This document shows, piece by piece, positions 22,955-32,243 of a stretch of 42,950 bases of DNA. Below the pieces are notes generated by a model. The model was not told where the DNA came from, searched no databases, and saw only the letters and a program-made list of their open reading frames with translations. Both the position numbers and the translations under genes were made by a program. The DNA is taken from the NCBI GenBank assembly GCA_944380095.1, contig CALWGP010000010.1, positions 1 to 42,950 of the forward strand. Direction: 5' to 3'. This DNA is from an uncultured Lachnospiraceae bacterium (lineage in GTDB: Bacteria > Bacillota > Clostridia > Lachnospirales > Lachnospiraceae). Within the stretch, counting starts at the first letter, position 1. Each line of letters opens with the position of its first letter.

Positions 22955-24355
22955 TCAGTAGACGATTTCTTCGTCCTTGCTGATGGCCTCCGCATCCAGC
23001 ACGATGTGGTCGTAGGCGCTTAAACCATAGGTAGTGTTTGGCTGGACGATGGCATATTCGTCGTTTTCATCGAGGATGCTTACGATTTTGAAATCCGCAT
23101 AGCCTTTGTTGATATTATAAACGCCGATGAGGCTGTCCGTTTTGGAAACCGTAAACGTTTCGGAAGAATCCGGCATTACCAGGTGATCCCCTGCCCGAAG
23201 CATGGTATCGTCCACATAATAATCCTCTTCCGATTCCTGGTACAGCTGGGTGGGGACAAATTCCGTCGTCAGCGTCCCGTCCTCCCCGGCCGTCTCCCGC
23301 AGGACGCCGTTTTCACCGGAGTTGCCGCCTTTGGTCACATATTCCTTGGGAATCAGGAAAAATTCCTTTTCCACAATAGCGGAAAGGGGAACTTTCAGCC
23401 CGTCCGTTGATTCCGTGATCAGCTCAATGTCCAGGAAACGGTCCGTGACAAAGATAATCATGGAGTTATTGAAATCCAGCTGGGCAAAGACCCCTTCATC
23501 CCCTTTATCCAGGATGGTAACTTCCCCGTTGGACTCATACTGGTTTTTCAAAAACCGGACCAGGACAAATTCTTCCTCTTCCAGACGGGCGGCCGTGGAG
23601 CGGTCAACCGGGATAACGAGGGACCAGTGTTCGCTGGTGGAAAGCTTATAGAGGGGATCCTGGGCGGATACGAGCTCATTGCTGATCAGCTGGGTCTTTT
23701 CATACTTTTCCTGGTCGAAATCCGCTTCCGTGATATCTTCCGGTTTCTTTTCTTCATATCCGTCCACCGCATAGGCGATAATGCCGGACTGGGGAGCGTT
23801 GCAGAGGTTGACCGGCTGGCCGGAACCGCTGTTTAAGGCGCTCATGTTTTCCAGCACGTTGATGTTGGCAAGCTTCAGGACGGTCCCTTCCAGGTCATAT
23901 TTAAAATCGTAGACGGACTGGAAGCCGGAGCCGGGAAACCGGGAACAAAAAGAAGCGATATCGGACTGCAGCTGCCGAAGATCCGTCTCGGAAAGGCCGG
24001 AGTTGTCCGCATTCTGCTCGTCCAAAATTTCTTTGAGCTGGCCGCTTTCATCCACGGTACAGACCAGCTGCCCGCTTCCCACCCGTTCGCCTTCCCGGGC
24101 ATAATAGTTGATGTATCCGGAATAGTCGCTGGAAACCACTGTTTCGCTACGCAGGGCGATGCCTGTATATACGTTGTCCTCGGAGAGGGTGCCCACCTGG
24201 ACCGTATAGGAACGGATGTGTTTGGAATTAAAAAAATACATGCAGACGCAGATGGTAATATAAAGAAAGATCGCACCGAAAATGATCACCCCAAGGTTGA
24301 TATTCAGCGGCCTGCGATATTGTCTGATGTTGCCGGGATAACGCTCTTGCTCCAA
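22955..24355 (-). CDS. HlyD-like membrane protein without a transporter
   Basis: The 466-residue protein has a short cytoplasmic N-terminus and one membrane segment (about 20-43). A lipoyl-like half-domain resembling membrane-fusion proteins follows (TGIALRSETVVSSDYSGYI, then EGERVGSGQLVCTVD), with a long external region and a C-terminal beta-rich part. HlyD-family adaptors normally link an inner-membrane pump to an outer-membrane channel, yet no transporter gene is nearby and this is a Gram-positive-type genome. A cell-envelope or division role is plausible from its place before sepF. The start is TTG at 24355 with AAAGGAG 9 bases upstream. Confidence 0.75.
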   Translation of the reverse strand: MEQERYPGNIRQYRRPLNINLGVIIFGAIFLYITICVCMYFFNSKHIRSYTVQVGTLSEDNVYTGIALRSETVVSSDYSGYINYYAREGERVGSGQLVCTVDESGQLKEILDEQNADNSGLSETDLRQLQSDIASFCSRFPGSGFQSVYDFKYDLEGTVLKLANINVLENMSALNSGSGQPVNLCNAPQSGIIAYAVDGYEEKKPEDITEADFDQEKYEKTQLISNELVSAQDPLYKLSTSEHWSLVIPVDRSTAARLEEEEFVLVRFLKNQYESNGEVTILDKGDEGVFAQLDFNNSMIIFVTDRFLDIELITESTDGLKVPLSAIVEKEFFLIPKEYVTKGGNSGENGVLRETAGEDGTLTTEFVPTQLYQESEEDYYVDDTMLRAGDHLVMPDSSETFTVSKTDSLIGVYNINKGYADFKIVSILDENDEYAIVQPNTTYGLSAYDHIVLDAEAISKDEEIVY

Positions 24356-24390
24356 TGATCTATGCTCCTTTGGTTTAAGCTCCTCGTCTG

Positions 24391-24424
24391 AAAAAGAAGC
24401 CCCGGTTTTTATGCTGCCGGGGCT
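24391..24424 (-). terminator. Intrinsic terminator after the P-loop gene
   Basis: On the minus strand AGCCCCGG and CCGGGGCT form a perfect 8-bp stem around an 11-base loop, followed by TCTTTTTC. It separates the P-loop gene from the HlyD-like gene, for which I see no clear separate promoter. Confidence 0.8.
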
Positions 24425-24478
24425 TTATCCTGTGGCACTTTCCGGGTGCCTGGTGTTTCGATTCGATTGGATCGATTC

Positions 24479-24898
24479 TTAAAGAGATACAATGATTTTG
24501 GATTTCAGGCTGTCCGCCAGATCCCCTTCATTGCGGGAAACGCTGAGTACGAAGTCCACTCCGTATTTTTCACTCATCGCCTCCAGACGCTCAATCACGG
24601 ACGTAATGTCCTGTCCTTCCAGGCAGGCGATTTTTAAGAAGCTGTCGAAATACATCTGCTCCAGATCATGATCCTGGGAGATAATCCCGCTGACAAAACC
24701 CAGGAAACCGTCACAGCTGTCCACCGCATAATCCAGCACATTGATCAGGCGGACCTTATTGTTCAGTTCGAACATGTGCTTGGCACTCTTGTCCAGATAG
24801 ACGATGCTCCCTTTTACGTTTTTGACTTCGTTATTCACTTTATCCAATAAGTATTTAGTTTTGCCCTTCCCCTTCTCGCCTACGATTAATTGAACCAT
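24479..24898 (-). CDS. Small P-loop protein of unknown function
   Basis: This 139-residue soluble protein begins MVQLIVGEKGKGKTKYLLD, a clear Walker A at residues 7-14. No standard Walker B is evident; VDFVLSVSRNE near the C-terminus is the best candidate strand. Similar Clostridia proteins are sometimes named after PilT, but it lacks every other PilT feature, so I give no function. AGGAGG lies 7 bases before the ATG at 24898; an in-frame ATG 15 codons earlier has no such site. It has its own promoter and terminator, between the carboxypeptidase and the HlyD-like gene. Confidence 0.75.
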   Translation of the reverse strand: MVQLIVGEKGKGKTKYLLDKVNNEVKNVKGSIVYLDKSAKHMFELNNKVRLINVLDYAVDSCDGFLGFVSGIISQDHDLEQMYFDSFLKIACLEGQDITSVIERLEAMSEKYGVDFVLSVSRNEGDLADSLKSKIIVSL

Positions 24899-24954
24899 TG
24901 ATATCCCTCCTAAAGTAAATTCATTATCATGCCTGCGCATCATAAGATATGTCT

Positions 24955-24983
24955 ATTATAGTTGATATCACCTAAAAAAACAA
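24955..24983 (-). promoter_or_regulatory. Promoter of the small P-loop gene
   Basis: TTGTTT (24978-24983) and a perfect TATAAT (24955-24960) on the minus strand are 17 bases apart. The T-run of its -35 side also follows a weak stem just after the carboxypeptidase stop (25000), so the same bases may help end the long upstream operon. Confidence 0.6.
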
Positions 24984-24999
24984 CCACCATTTTGGCACT

Positions 25000-25980
25000 T
25001 TAGTCTATTTCATCCAACAGATCGGTCATTTCCGTATAAAGGATGCCCCGTTCCTTGGAACGCAGGATCACGCCGATATAAGGATTCCCCGCCGTGTCTT
25101 TGGCCAGCAGGATCAGGCAGTTGCCTGCGGCGTTGGTGGTGCCGGTCTTGCCGCCCACCACGCTGACTTGTTCCGGCGGCTTGTAATTGCCGGTCAGATA
25201 CTGGTTGGAAGTATGGAAGGAAAGCTGCTTTTCCCTGCCGTCTTTGTCGTAATAAACCGTTTCGTAATTGGTCATGCGGATGATCTCGTCAACCAGGTCG
25301 TACTGAAGGGCCTCGTTGAAAATCAGGTACATATCATAGGCCGTCACGTAATGATCGTCCGCCGTCAGTCCGTGGGGATTGACAAAATGGCTGTTGGTGG
25401 CCCCGATGGCGCGGGCTTCTTCATTCATCATCTCCGCAAAGGCTTCCACGCTGCCCCCGATGTGTTCCGCAATGGCGACGGCCGCATCGTTGGCCGATTT
25501 CATCAAAAGGGCGTGAAGCGCCTGGTTTAAGGTAAGCCTGTCCCCTTCCTTAAGGCCGCACAAAACGGCGCCGCTTTCCGTAATGTTGACATTGGAAGTG
25601 GCGGTAATGACGTCGTCCGGATTGCCGTATTTTAATGCCACCACTGCCGTCATCAGTTTGGTCAGGCTTGCCGGCGCCAGCCGTTCATGGATGTTTTTCG
25701 CATACAGGACCTGGTGGCTGTTTAAGTCAAACAGGCCGGCGGAGGTGGCGTCCGCCATATCCACAATGGCGTCGTCCACATTGATGTCCCCGTCCACAAC
25801 GCACAGGCCGGAGGCGAATGCATCCGCAATCTGGGACGCATCCTGGGTCACGACCCTAAAGCCGGATACTTCGGAATCCGGGTCATATGCCATGGCAGCG
25901 GGCTTTTCCCCGCAGCCGGCGGTATTGAAAGAAAGCAGAGCGGTCAGACAGACCGCTCCCCATTTATTTATACATTTCAC
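25000..25980 (-). CDS. D-alanyl-D-alanine carboxypeptidase lipoprotein (DacF/PBP5 type)
   Basis: The 326-residue serine peptidase has all three penicillin-binding motifs: SLTK (S105-K108), SAN (162-164) and KTG (278-280). It trims the terminal D-alanine from peptidoglycan stem peptides outside the cell. The N-terminus is a signal peptide ending FNTAGC, with C23 as probable lipid-attachment cysteine, so it should be a lipoprotein rather than anchored by a C-terminal helix. It is shorter than PBP5 and lacks that C-terminal domain. The start is GTG at 25980, inside mgsA by 17 bases; it is the last gene of the long morphogenesis cluster. Confidence 0.92.
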   Translation of the reverse strand: MKCINKWGAVCLTALLSFNTAGCGEKPAAMAYDPDSEVSGFRVVTQDASQIADAFASGLCVVDGDINVDDAIVDMADATSAGLFDLNSHQVLYAKNIHERLAPASLTKLMTAVVALKYGNPDDVITATSNVNITESGAVLCGLKEGDRLTLNQALHALLMKSANDAAVAIAEHIGGSVEAFAEMMNEEARAIGATNSHFVNPHGLTADDHYVTAYDMYLIFNEALQYDLVDEIIRMTNYETVYYDKDGREKQLSFHTSNQYLTGNYKPPEQVSVVGGKTGTTNAAGNCLILLAKDTAGNPYIGVILRSKERGILYTEMTDLLDEID

Positions 25981-26359
25981 GCCACTCTAAATCTCCTCTG
26001 TCCAGGGACTTGATCAGCAGTTCCGCCGTCGCCAGGTTGGTTGCCAGCGGAATGTTGTGCATGTCGCAGAGCCGCACGACGTTGTTGACGTCCGGTTCAT
26101 GGTTTTTGGGGGTCAGCGGATCCCTAAGAAAGATCACCAGGTCGATCTGGTTATGTTCGATCTGGGCGCCGATCTGCTGTTCCCCTCCCAGATGGCCGGC
26201 CAGGTATTTATGGATATTGAGGTTTGTCACTTCTTCGATCAGTCTTCCGGTGGTCCCGGTAGCGTAGAGCGTGTTCTTCGACAGGATGCCCCGATAAGCG
26301 ATGCAGAAATTCTGCATCAGTTTTTTCTTTGCATCATGCGCAATCAATGCGATGTTCAT
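25964..26359 (-). CDS. mgsA: Methylglyoxal synthase
   Basis: The 131-residue enzyme converts dihydroxyacetone phosphate to methylglyoxal and phosphate, a bypass of lower glycolysis. It begins [15 protein letters not shown] and has the family blocks [21 protein letters not shown] and [13 protein letters not shown], the catalytic aspartate region. It lies 13 bases after rodA, an order I recall from several Clostridia, and overlaps the carboxypeptidase gene by 17 bases. Why it sits in a cell-shape cluster is unclear. Confidence 0.96.
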   Translation of the reverse strand: MNIALIAHDAKKKLMQNFCIAYRGILSKNTLYATGTTGRLIEEVTNLNIHKYLAGHLGGEQQIGAQIEHNQIDLVIFLRDPLTPKNHEPDVNNVVRLCDMHNIPLATNLATAELLIKSLDRGDLEWREMYK

Positions 26360-26372
26360 AATACCTTCTCTC

Positions 26373-27488
26373 CTATAAGTTATACAGATTCTTTCTCTGC
26401 AGCCTGACGTTCAAAACCAGTCCGATTCCGATATAAAGGCTTACCAGAGAAGTAAGGCCGTAGCTGACAAACGGCAGGGGCAGCCCGGTGTTGGGCATCA
26501 GCATGGTCGCCACGGCGATGTTCATAAATCCCTGGAAAGCGATCAGGGAACCGATTCCCGCAGCAATAATGGTGCCGGCCGTATCTTTGGCCGTCCGGGC
26601 TGCGGAAACACAGCGCATGGCAATAAAAATCAGCAGAAGGATAACAGCGGCAGACCCCACAAAACCCAGTTCCTCTCCCACCACGGCAAAAATGAAATCC
26701 GTCTGCGGTTCCGGAAGAAAATTCCCGTTTTTCACGGAAGCGATCACATTGTTGTTCAGCCCTTTCCCCCAAAGCTGGCCGGAACCGATGGCGATTACTG
26801 AATTGAGCTGCTGATATGCTTCCGAATCCGCATAGGCCACCGGATCAAAAAACGCCATAATCCGTCTGCGCTGATAATCGTTGATCAGGGTCTGGCCTTC
26901 CTGCATTACGATGGATAAAAAGATGAGGGCGCAGGGAACGACCACTGCCAGTACGCCTCCGATGATCTTCCAGCTTAAGCCCCCCACGAACAGGATGGAG
27001 CAGAATAAAAGCGCCGTCAGGATCGTCATGGAAAGGTTGGGCTGCTCATAAATGAGGATCAGGGGAGGGATTACAAGTACAATTGCACAAAACAGGATAC
27101 GGAAAGTATTCAGCTTCTCCCTATATTTCATAATAAACTGTGCATAGAATAAAATCAACAAAATTTTTGTGGTTTCCGAAGGCTGGAACTGAAAGAGACC
27201 GATATCCAGCCACCTGGTGGCCCCGTTGACCTCTTCGCCAAACAGGGCCACCAGTACGAGGGATCCGATGATGAACACATACCAGACCCATTGGAACCGG
27301 ATCAGGAAGGAGTAGTCTATGAACGCGACTACAAGCATGGCCGCAAGCCCCAAAAACATTCCGAGGATCTGCGTACCCTGCACGCTCTCCTTGGCGCTTC
27401 CGATTACCAGGATGCCGATAATATTAAGCGTTACCACCAGAAGGACCAGGATGAAATCGAAATTTTTCAGTTTGTATCTTTTGAACAT
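26373..27488 (-). CDS. rodA: RodA-type SEDS peptidoglycan polymerase
   Basis: The 371-residue integral membrane protein has about ten hydrophobic segments and the SEDS signatures [17 protein letters not shown] and, near the C-terminus, [20 protein letters not shown] proteins polymerise glycan strands from lipid II; RodA pairs with PBP2 in the elongation complex, and PBP2 is encoded five genes upstream. An AGGAG sits about 6 bases before the ATG. Short length and context point to RodA rather than FtsW or SpoVE. Confidence 0.93.
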   Translation of the reverse strand: MFKRYKLKNFDFILVLLVVTLNIIGILVIGSAKESVQGTQILGMFLGLAAMLVVAFIDYSFLIRFQWVWYVFIIGSLVLVALFGEEVNGATRWLDIGLFQFQPSETTKILLILFYAQFIMKYREKLNTFRILFCAIVLVIPPLILIYEQPNLSMTILTALLFCSILFVGGLSWKIIGGVLAVVVPCALIFLSIVMQEGQTLINDYQRRRIMAFFDPVAYADSEAYQQLNSVIAIGSGQLWGKGLNNNVIASVKNGNFLPEPQTDFIFAVVGEELGFVGSAAVILLLIFIAMRCVSAARTAKDTAGTIIAAGIGSLIAFQGFMNIAVATMLMPNTGLPLPFVSYGLTSLVSLYIGIGLVLNVRLQRKNLYNL

Positions 27489-27505
27489 AAAAACTCCTGT
27501 GTTTT

Positions 27506-27778
27506 TCAGCTGATTTTATGGAGATCCAGGATCGGGACGTTTGCGTAAAGGGAGGGATTTTTGCCTCCCCTGCCCCGGAGGGCGGATTTGCTGATCTGGA
27601 TTTCCATATTCTGCGCGTCAATGAGCATATAGCGGGAAATCACGCGGGCGATATCTTTTTTGATCAGTTCCAGTACCTCCGGGGAACAGTTGACCCGATC
27701 CGAGATCAGGAGGATTTTCAGACGGTCTTTCGCTACTTCACGGGATGTCCGGCGTCTAAAAAAATTCGGCAGTCTCAT
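27506..27778 (-). CDS. minE: Cell division topological specificity factor MinE
   Basis: The 90-residue protein begins MRLPNFFRRRTSREVAKDRL, the membrane-binding and MinD-contact region, followed by KILLISDR and the C-terminal dimer part. MinE drives MinCD off the membrane and sets up oscillation. The ATG at 27778 overlaps the minD stop (ATGA), so the open frame further upstream is not used. Presence of MinE rather than DivIVA-only control suggests an oscillating Min system. Confidence 0.93.
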   Translation of the reverse strand: MRLPNFFRRRTSREVAKDRLKILLISDRVNCSPEVLELIKKDIARVISRYMLIDAQNMEIQISKSALRGRGGKNPSLYANVPILDLHKIS

Positions 27779-28581
27779 ACTCTTCCCTCCTGACTTCTGT
27801 GAAAAATACCGGACACTTTTGTCCAGAAGGAAATGGAACGTTCGCAGCCAAGGTAAGGGACTTCCTGGCCCAGGATCCGCATGCACAGGTTGTAATAGGC
27901 CTTGCCCGCCATGGTGTGGTTTCCTACCAGAGGTTCGCCCTGGTTGGTAGCGATGACCACGCTTTCATCGTCGGGGATCACGCCGATTAAGGGGACGGAA
28001 AGGATGTCCGCAACGTCGTCAACGGTCATCATATCCCCGCGCCGTACCATGTCAAAGCGCATCCGGTTGATCACCAGGTCAATGCGCTCCATGGAAGCGG
28101 CTTCCAGAAGGCCGATGATGCGGTCCGCATCCCGGATGGCCGAAACTTCCGGGGTAGTGACCACCAGAGCCCGGTTTGCACCGGCGATGGCGTTTTTGAA
28201 TCCCTGCTCAATTCCTGCCGGACAGTCCAAAAGCACATAGTCGAACTGCTCCCTTAGCTGCTCGATAAGCTTTTTCATCTGGCTTTCATTGACGGCCGAC
28301 TTGTCCCTGGTCTGCGCGGAAGGAAGCAGGTACAGGCCGGGATAACGCTTGTCCCGGATCAGGGCCTGCTTGACCCGGCAGTTTCCTTCCACCACATCCA
28401 CCAGATTATAGACGATCCGGTTTTCCAGCCCCATGACCACGTCCAGGTTGCGCAGACCGATATCCGTATCGATCAGGACCACCTTTTTGCCGGACGCCGC
28501 CAGGCCGGTTCCCACGTTTGCGGTAGTGGTTGTCTTGCCCACGCCGCCTTTTCCTGAGGTAACGACAATTACATCATTCAT
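27775..28581 (-). CDS. minD: Septum-site ATPase MinD
   Basis: The 268-residue deviant Walker A ATPase has KGGVGKTTTTANVG at residues 11-24, DTDIGLRNLD, and LLDCPAGIEQGF as the switch region. The C-terminal amphipathic helix (SISFWTKVSGIF) binds the membrane. With MinC it blocks FtsZ assembly near the poles. GGAGG lies upstream of the ATG, and its stop is shared with the minE start. Confidence 0.96.
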   Translation of the reverse strand: MNDVIVVTSGKGGVGKTTTTANVGTGLAASGKKVVLIDTDIGLRNLDVVMGLENRIVYNLVDVVEGNCRVKQALIRDKRYPGLYLLPSAQTRDKSAVNESQMKKLIEQLREQFDYVLLDCPAGIEQGFKNAIAGANRALVVTTPEVSAIRDADRIIGLLEAASMERIDLVINRMRFDMVRRGDMMTVDDVADILSVPLIGVIPDDESVVIATNQGEPLVGNHTMAGKAYYNLCMRILGQEVPYLGCERSISFWTKVSGIFHRSQEGRV

Positions 28582-28622
28582 GCCAAAAGCCCTCCGATTA
28601 TGAAATCTTCGTCCTCCGGATG

Positions 28623-28651
28623 GGCCGGCTGTTTAAAAAAACAGTTCGGCC
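28623..28651. repeat. Hairpin at the minC-minD junction
   Basis: GGCCG/CGGCC and CTGTTT/AAACAG form an 11-bp interrupted stem with an AAAA loop (plus-strand sense). The minC stop (28633-28635) lies at the stem-loop boundary. No T-tract follows, so it is more likely an mRNA processing or stability element than a terminator. Confidence 0.45.
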
Positions 28652-29313
28652 GGGAGTTCTTTCGTGATGGCCTGCATTTGTATCTCGCCGTTTCTGACGA
28701 AGGCAATCCGGGAATCCCCGGATCCATCCAGCCTTCTTCCCCTGCCTTTTTCTTTTGTTTTATAATTGAAATCTCCGATTTTTAATTTTTGCGGAGCCAT
28801 TTCAAGCGCTGCGATAAAGTGGGCCCTACAGCCGCTTCCGCCGGCGTAGGCGCTGCCCAGAAGTTTTCCCAGGACAATAATGTCCTTTGTGGAAATCACG
28901 CTGCAGCCGGGGTTTACATCGCCAAGGATGACGATGCTTCCCTCCGTTTCCAGAATCTGGCCGCCCTGCAGCGTCCCGCGGTAAAATTTTTCGTATCCCC
29001 TTCTTTGCTCAAGCGTCTTTCTGCATTCCTGCCCTGCCTGGCGGAAGGTTTCTTCTTTTGTCCTGTCTTTCCCGATGATGCACAGGATCCGGATCCGGCT
29101 GTTTTCACGGATGGCCTCCACCAGGAGGTCTTCCTGCCCAGGCTGCAGGCAGCGGCCCTCAAAACAGATGACTGCCTCCGATTCCCCAAAGAAACGGGAG
29201 GATTCCCGGAACTTTTCGGCCACTGCGCGCAGCAGGAAGGGAAATTCCATCCGGTCGTCCAGCCGGACGGCAATGCCGTCCGGATAACTTTTTAAAATGA
29301 CAGGATCTTTCAC
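28633..29313 (-). CDS. minC: Septum-site inhibitor MinC
   Basis: The 226-residue protein has a divergent N-terminal FtsZ-inhibiting domain and the C-terminal beta-helix (GDVNPGCSVISTKDIIVLGKL, then GSAYAG) that binds MinD. It prevents FtsZ ring formation away from mid-cell. The start is GTG at 29313 with AAGGAG 8 bases upstream. It follows PBP2 by 20 bases, and a hairpin covers its stop codon. Confidence 0.93.
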   Translation of the reverse strand: MKDPVILKSYPDGIAVRLDDRMEFPFLLRAVAEKFRESSRFFGESEAVICFEGRCLQPGQEDLLVEAIRENSRIRILCIIGKDRTKEETFRQAGQECRKTLEQRRGYEKFYRGTLQGGQILETEGSIVILGDVNPGCSVISTKDIIVLGKLLGSAYAGGSGCRAHFIAALEMAPQKLKIGDFNYKTKEKGRGRRLDGSGDSRIAFVRNGEIQMQAITKELPAELFF

Positions 29314-29333
29314 CGCATTGTCTCCTTTCCCGA

Positions 29334-32243
29334 TCAGTCTCCGCCCCCGCTGATGGCATCCGGCGTCAGGGCGGTGCCGGAATCCGTCAGTTTTCCTTCT
29401 TCGTCCAGATCGTAATACCAGGTCAGCACCTGTTTGGAAATCTGGGAGGCATAGTCCGAAGAATAGCCGTTGCCGATCCGGATGGCCAGGGCGATTTCCG
29501 GAGTATCATAGGGCGCATAGCCGACGAACAGGCCGTGATTGGGACGGCTCTTGTCTTCTTCGGCGGTACCGGTCTTTCCGGCCACTTCCACGGGGAAGTC
29601 CCGGTAGTAGGCTTTCGCCTCCACCACGCCCCGCATTCCTTCGTGCAAGGCATTCCAGTAAGCTTCCGGAAGTTCTATGGTATTCCTCACCGTAGCTTCG
29701 TAATCCTTCAGCAGGTTCCCGCTGCGGTCCGTTACCCTGTCCAGAAGGGTCAGGTTATAGCAGGTGCCGCTGTTGGCCACCGCGGTCACATAGCGGGCCA
29801 GCCCTACCGTGGTGAAGTTATGGTTGCCCTGTCCGATGGCGGAAACAATGGGGTTCATATCGGAAAGCTGGGGTTCGGATTCCTCGATTTCCACGCCGGA
29901 TTTTTCCGTCAGGCCGAACATATCCGCGTATTTAATGAGGATTTCATTCCCTTTTTCCGTGCTGAACGTATCCCCGTCCATGGCCATCTGATAACCCATT
30001 TCGTAGAAGAACAGGTTGCAGGAATTGGTAATGGCTTCGGTAATGTTTAAGTTGCCGTGGCCGCTGGTCCTCCAGCAGCGGGGCTGGTAATCCGCAAAAC
30101 GGGTGAAAATGCCCGTGCAGTTGACTTCCGTGGACAGTGTGGCCACGTTTTCCATCAGGGCCGCCGTAGCGGATACCATTTTAAAGGTGGAACCGGGCGC
30201 CGTCTTCATCTGGGTGGCGTAATTCCACATGGGCTTGGAGAGATCCTCGCCGCTGGAAACCCGGGCGTAGTATTCCGAATCAATGCCGTTTGCCAGCCGG
30301 TTGTTGTCATAGCTGGGGTAGCTGACCAGCGCTTTGACATCCCCCGTATTGACGTCCGTGATGACGCAGGAAGCGGAATAAGGATCCAGCGCCAGCTGGG
30401 CCGGGGTGATTTCCAGATTGCGGATCAGGTCCACCATGAAGGAAAAGGCGGAAACCTCGCCGCTTTTTAAGGCCAAAATCCGGTCTTCGCTGGGATTAAT
30501 CACATCCTGCTCAATCAAAAGCATACATACCTGCTGACCCGAAATCCGGCCCTGCTCAATCATATAACGGTAAATCAGCTTGTCAAAAGCTACGCAGTCC
30601 AGCTCGTCCATAATATAGTTTACAACCTGGCGGTAGACTTCCTCGGAGTCGGAATATTTCCCTTCGACCACAAGCTTGGTCACATCAATCCAGTTTTGGG
30701 AAATGGCATACTGCAGATATTCCCGGATACTGATGACTTCGTCCCTAGTCCAGCTTAAATAGGTTTCGTCTTTTGTATCCACCCCGGTCAAGACGCCGTC
30801 CCCGGAAAGCAGGGTATTGATCATATAGCTTTCATAGACCTGGTACTCTTCCGGAAGCTGGTTATAAGGGGTGGTGCCGCTTTCCAGCTCCTGGCGGATC
30901 CGGGCGAATACTTCCTCCTGCTTGGATAAAAAGGCCTGGTAAACCTCGTACTGGACTTCGTTTTCCCGCGCCTGGGAAAGGGCAGAGATGTCGATTACGT
31001 TATTTTCAAACAGCGCGCTGTATACATCGTCAATGGGGATTTTCAGATTGGCGCTGCTGACGTTTTCGGAATCATAGTTTTTGACATTGATGATCTTGTC
31101 CACCAGGATGCCGGCCACGAACTTTTCCAGAATGTTGTAAACCGCCGCCTGAAGATCTGCGTCAATGGTCAGGTAGACGTCGTTGCCGGCGGAAGGATCC
31201 ACATGGGCAATGACTTCGATCTCCCGGCCCATCCGGTCCACCATCACGGTCTCGTACCCCTTTGTTCCCTGGAGGTATTCTTCCATTACTTTTTCAATGC
31301 CGGATTTTCCGACAATATCATTGAGCTCGTATTCCTTTGCATCGGGCGCCTGCTGGACGCCGTCCAGCCCCTCCGGGCTGTTTAGGGCTTCCAGCTCCTC
31401 CGTTGAGATTTTGCCGGTATAGCCGATGATGTGGGAATAGTAAGGGCCGTCCGGATATTTGCGGATGGTGTCTTCCGCGATCTCGATGCCGTCCAGATCT
31501 TCCAGGTTTTCCTGGATTTTGGCCACGGATTCCTCGGAAACGTCGGTAGCGATGGTCACTGGGATGTATTTCTGGTAGCTGGTGGTACGCATGGTATAAC
31601 GGATGGCGGTAAGGTCCAAAAGCTCCTGCTTCGTATAACCAAGGCCCACCTGGAAGGATTTGGAATCTTCCGGATCCGTGCGGCTGCCGATCCCGAAGCT
31701 GTCGCTGGCGGCAAGGTCGTAAATGACCTGGTCGGCAGTGGCGTTTTTCTCACGCTCCGACAGCTTGTCTATGGTGGCGTAGCCGTAAACGTCCGCCAGG
31801 AAACGCAGCAGCCGGGTGCCGCTGACGTCGAAGGCAAAATCGCCGTTTTCATCGATATAGATGTGGAAATCGTAGCTGACGTCATCCCCGTTTTCCCAGA
31901 GGATATTGAGCACCTCTTTGAGGGTGGCGTTCAGCTGCGTATTTTTCTGGCTGCCGCTTTCGTACACGTCTTCAATGGTGACGGAATGGGACAGCTCGTT
32001 ATAGGCCAGCACCTTCCCGTTGCAGTCGTAAATATTCCCCCGGGTGCTGGAAATGGAACGCTCCTTTTTGATTTTAAGCTCCAGTTCCGTCTGCTTGTCC
32101 GCCCCTTCGATGATCTGCAGCTGGAAAATCCGGTTGAGCAAAACGAAGGCGAGGACGCCAAAGAGCACGTAGAGGAGAATGGTGCGCGAGCCGATGAAGT
32201 TTTGGAAAAAATATTTAATCCTTTTGAGCAATTTGATCCTCAC
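29334..32243 (-). CDS. mrdA: Penicillin-binding protein 2, with large insertion
   Basis: This class B transpeptidase of 969 residues has one membrane segment (about 21-40), a dimerisation/pedestal region, then the catalytic motifs STFK (S685-K688), SCN (741-743) and KTG (889-891). It cross-links peptidoglycan in the elongation complex with RodA. Typical PBP2 proteins have 600-700 residues. Here about 240 extra residues (about 381-620), helix-rich and charged, separate LTIDADLQAAV from CVITDVNTGDVKALV. The start used is GTG at 32243; a TTG 4 codons later has GAGG 6 bases upstream and is an alternative. It overlaps mreD. Confidence 0.92.
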   Translation of the reverse strand: MRIKLLKRIKYFFQNFIGSRTILLYVLFGVLAFVLLNRIFQLQIIEGADKQTELELKIKKERSISSTRGNIYDCNGKVLAYNELSHSVTIEDVYESGSQKNTQLNATLKEVLNILWENGDDVSYDFHIYIDENGDFAFDVSGTRLLRFLADVYGYATIDKLSEREKNATADQVIYDLAASDSFGIGSRTDPEDSKSFQVGLGYTKQELLDLTAIRYTMRTTSYQKYIPVTIATDVSEESVAKIQENLEDLDGIEIAEDTIRKYPDGPYYSHIIGYTGKISTEELEALNSPEGLDGVQQAPDAKEYELNDIVGKSGIEKVMEEYLQGTKGYETVMVDRMGREIEVIAHVDPSAGNDVYLTIDADLQAAVYNILEKFVAGILVDKIINVKNYDSENVSSANLKIPIDDVYSALFENNVIDISALSQARENEVQYEVYQAFLSKQEEVFARIRQELESGTTPYNQLPEEYQVYESYMINTLLSGDGVLTGVDTKDETYLSWTRDEVISIREYLQYAISQNWIDVTKLVVEGKYSDSEEVYRQVVNYIMDELDCVAFDKLIYRYMIEQGRISGQQVCMLLIEQDVINPSEDRILALKSGEVSAFSFMVDLIRNLEITPAQLALDPYSASCVITDVNTGDVKALVSYPSYDNNRLANGIDSEYYARVSSGEDLSKPMWNYATQMKTAPGSTFKMVSATAALMENVATLSTEVNCTGIFTRFADYQPRCWRTSGHGNLNITEAITNSCNLFFYEMGYQMAMDGDTFSTEKGNEILIKYADMFGLTEKSGVEIEESEPQLSDMNPIVSAIGQGNHNFTTVGLARYVTAVANSGTCYNLTLLDRVTDRSGNLLKDYEATVRNTIELPEAYWNALHEGMRGVVEAKAYYRDFPVEVAGKTGTAEEDKSRPNHGLFVGYAPYDTPEIALAIRIGNGYSSDYASQISKQVLTWYYDLDEEGKLTDSGTALTPDAISGGGD

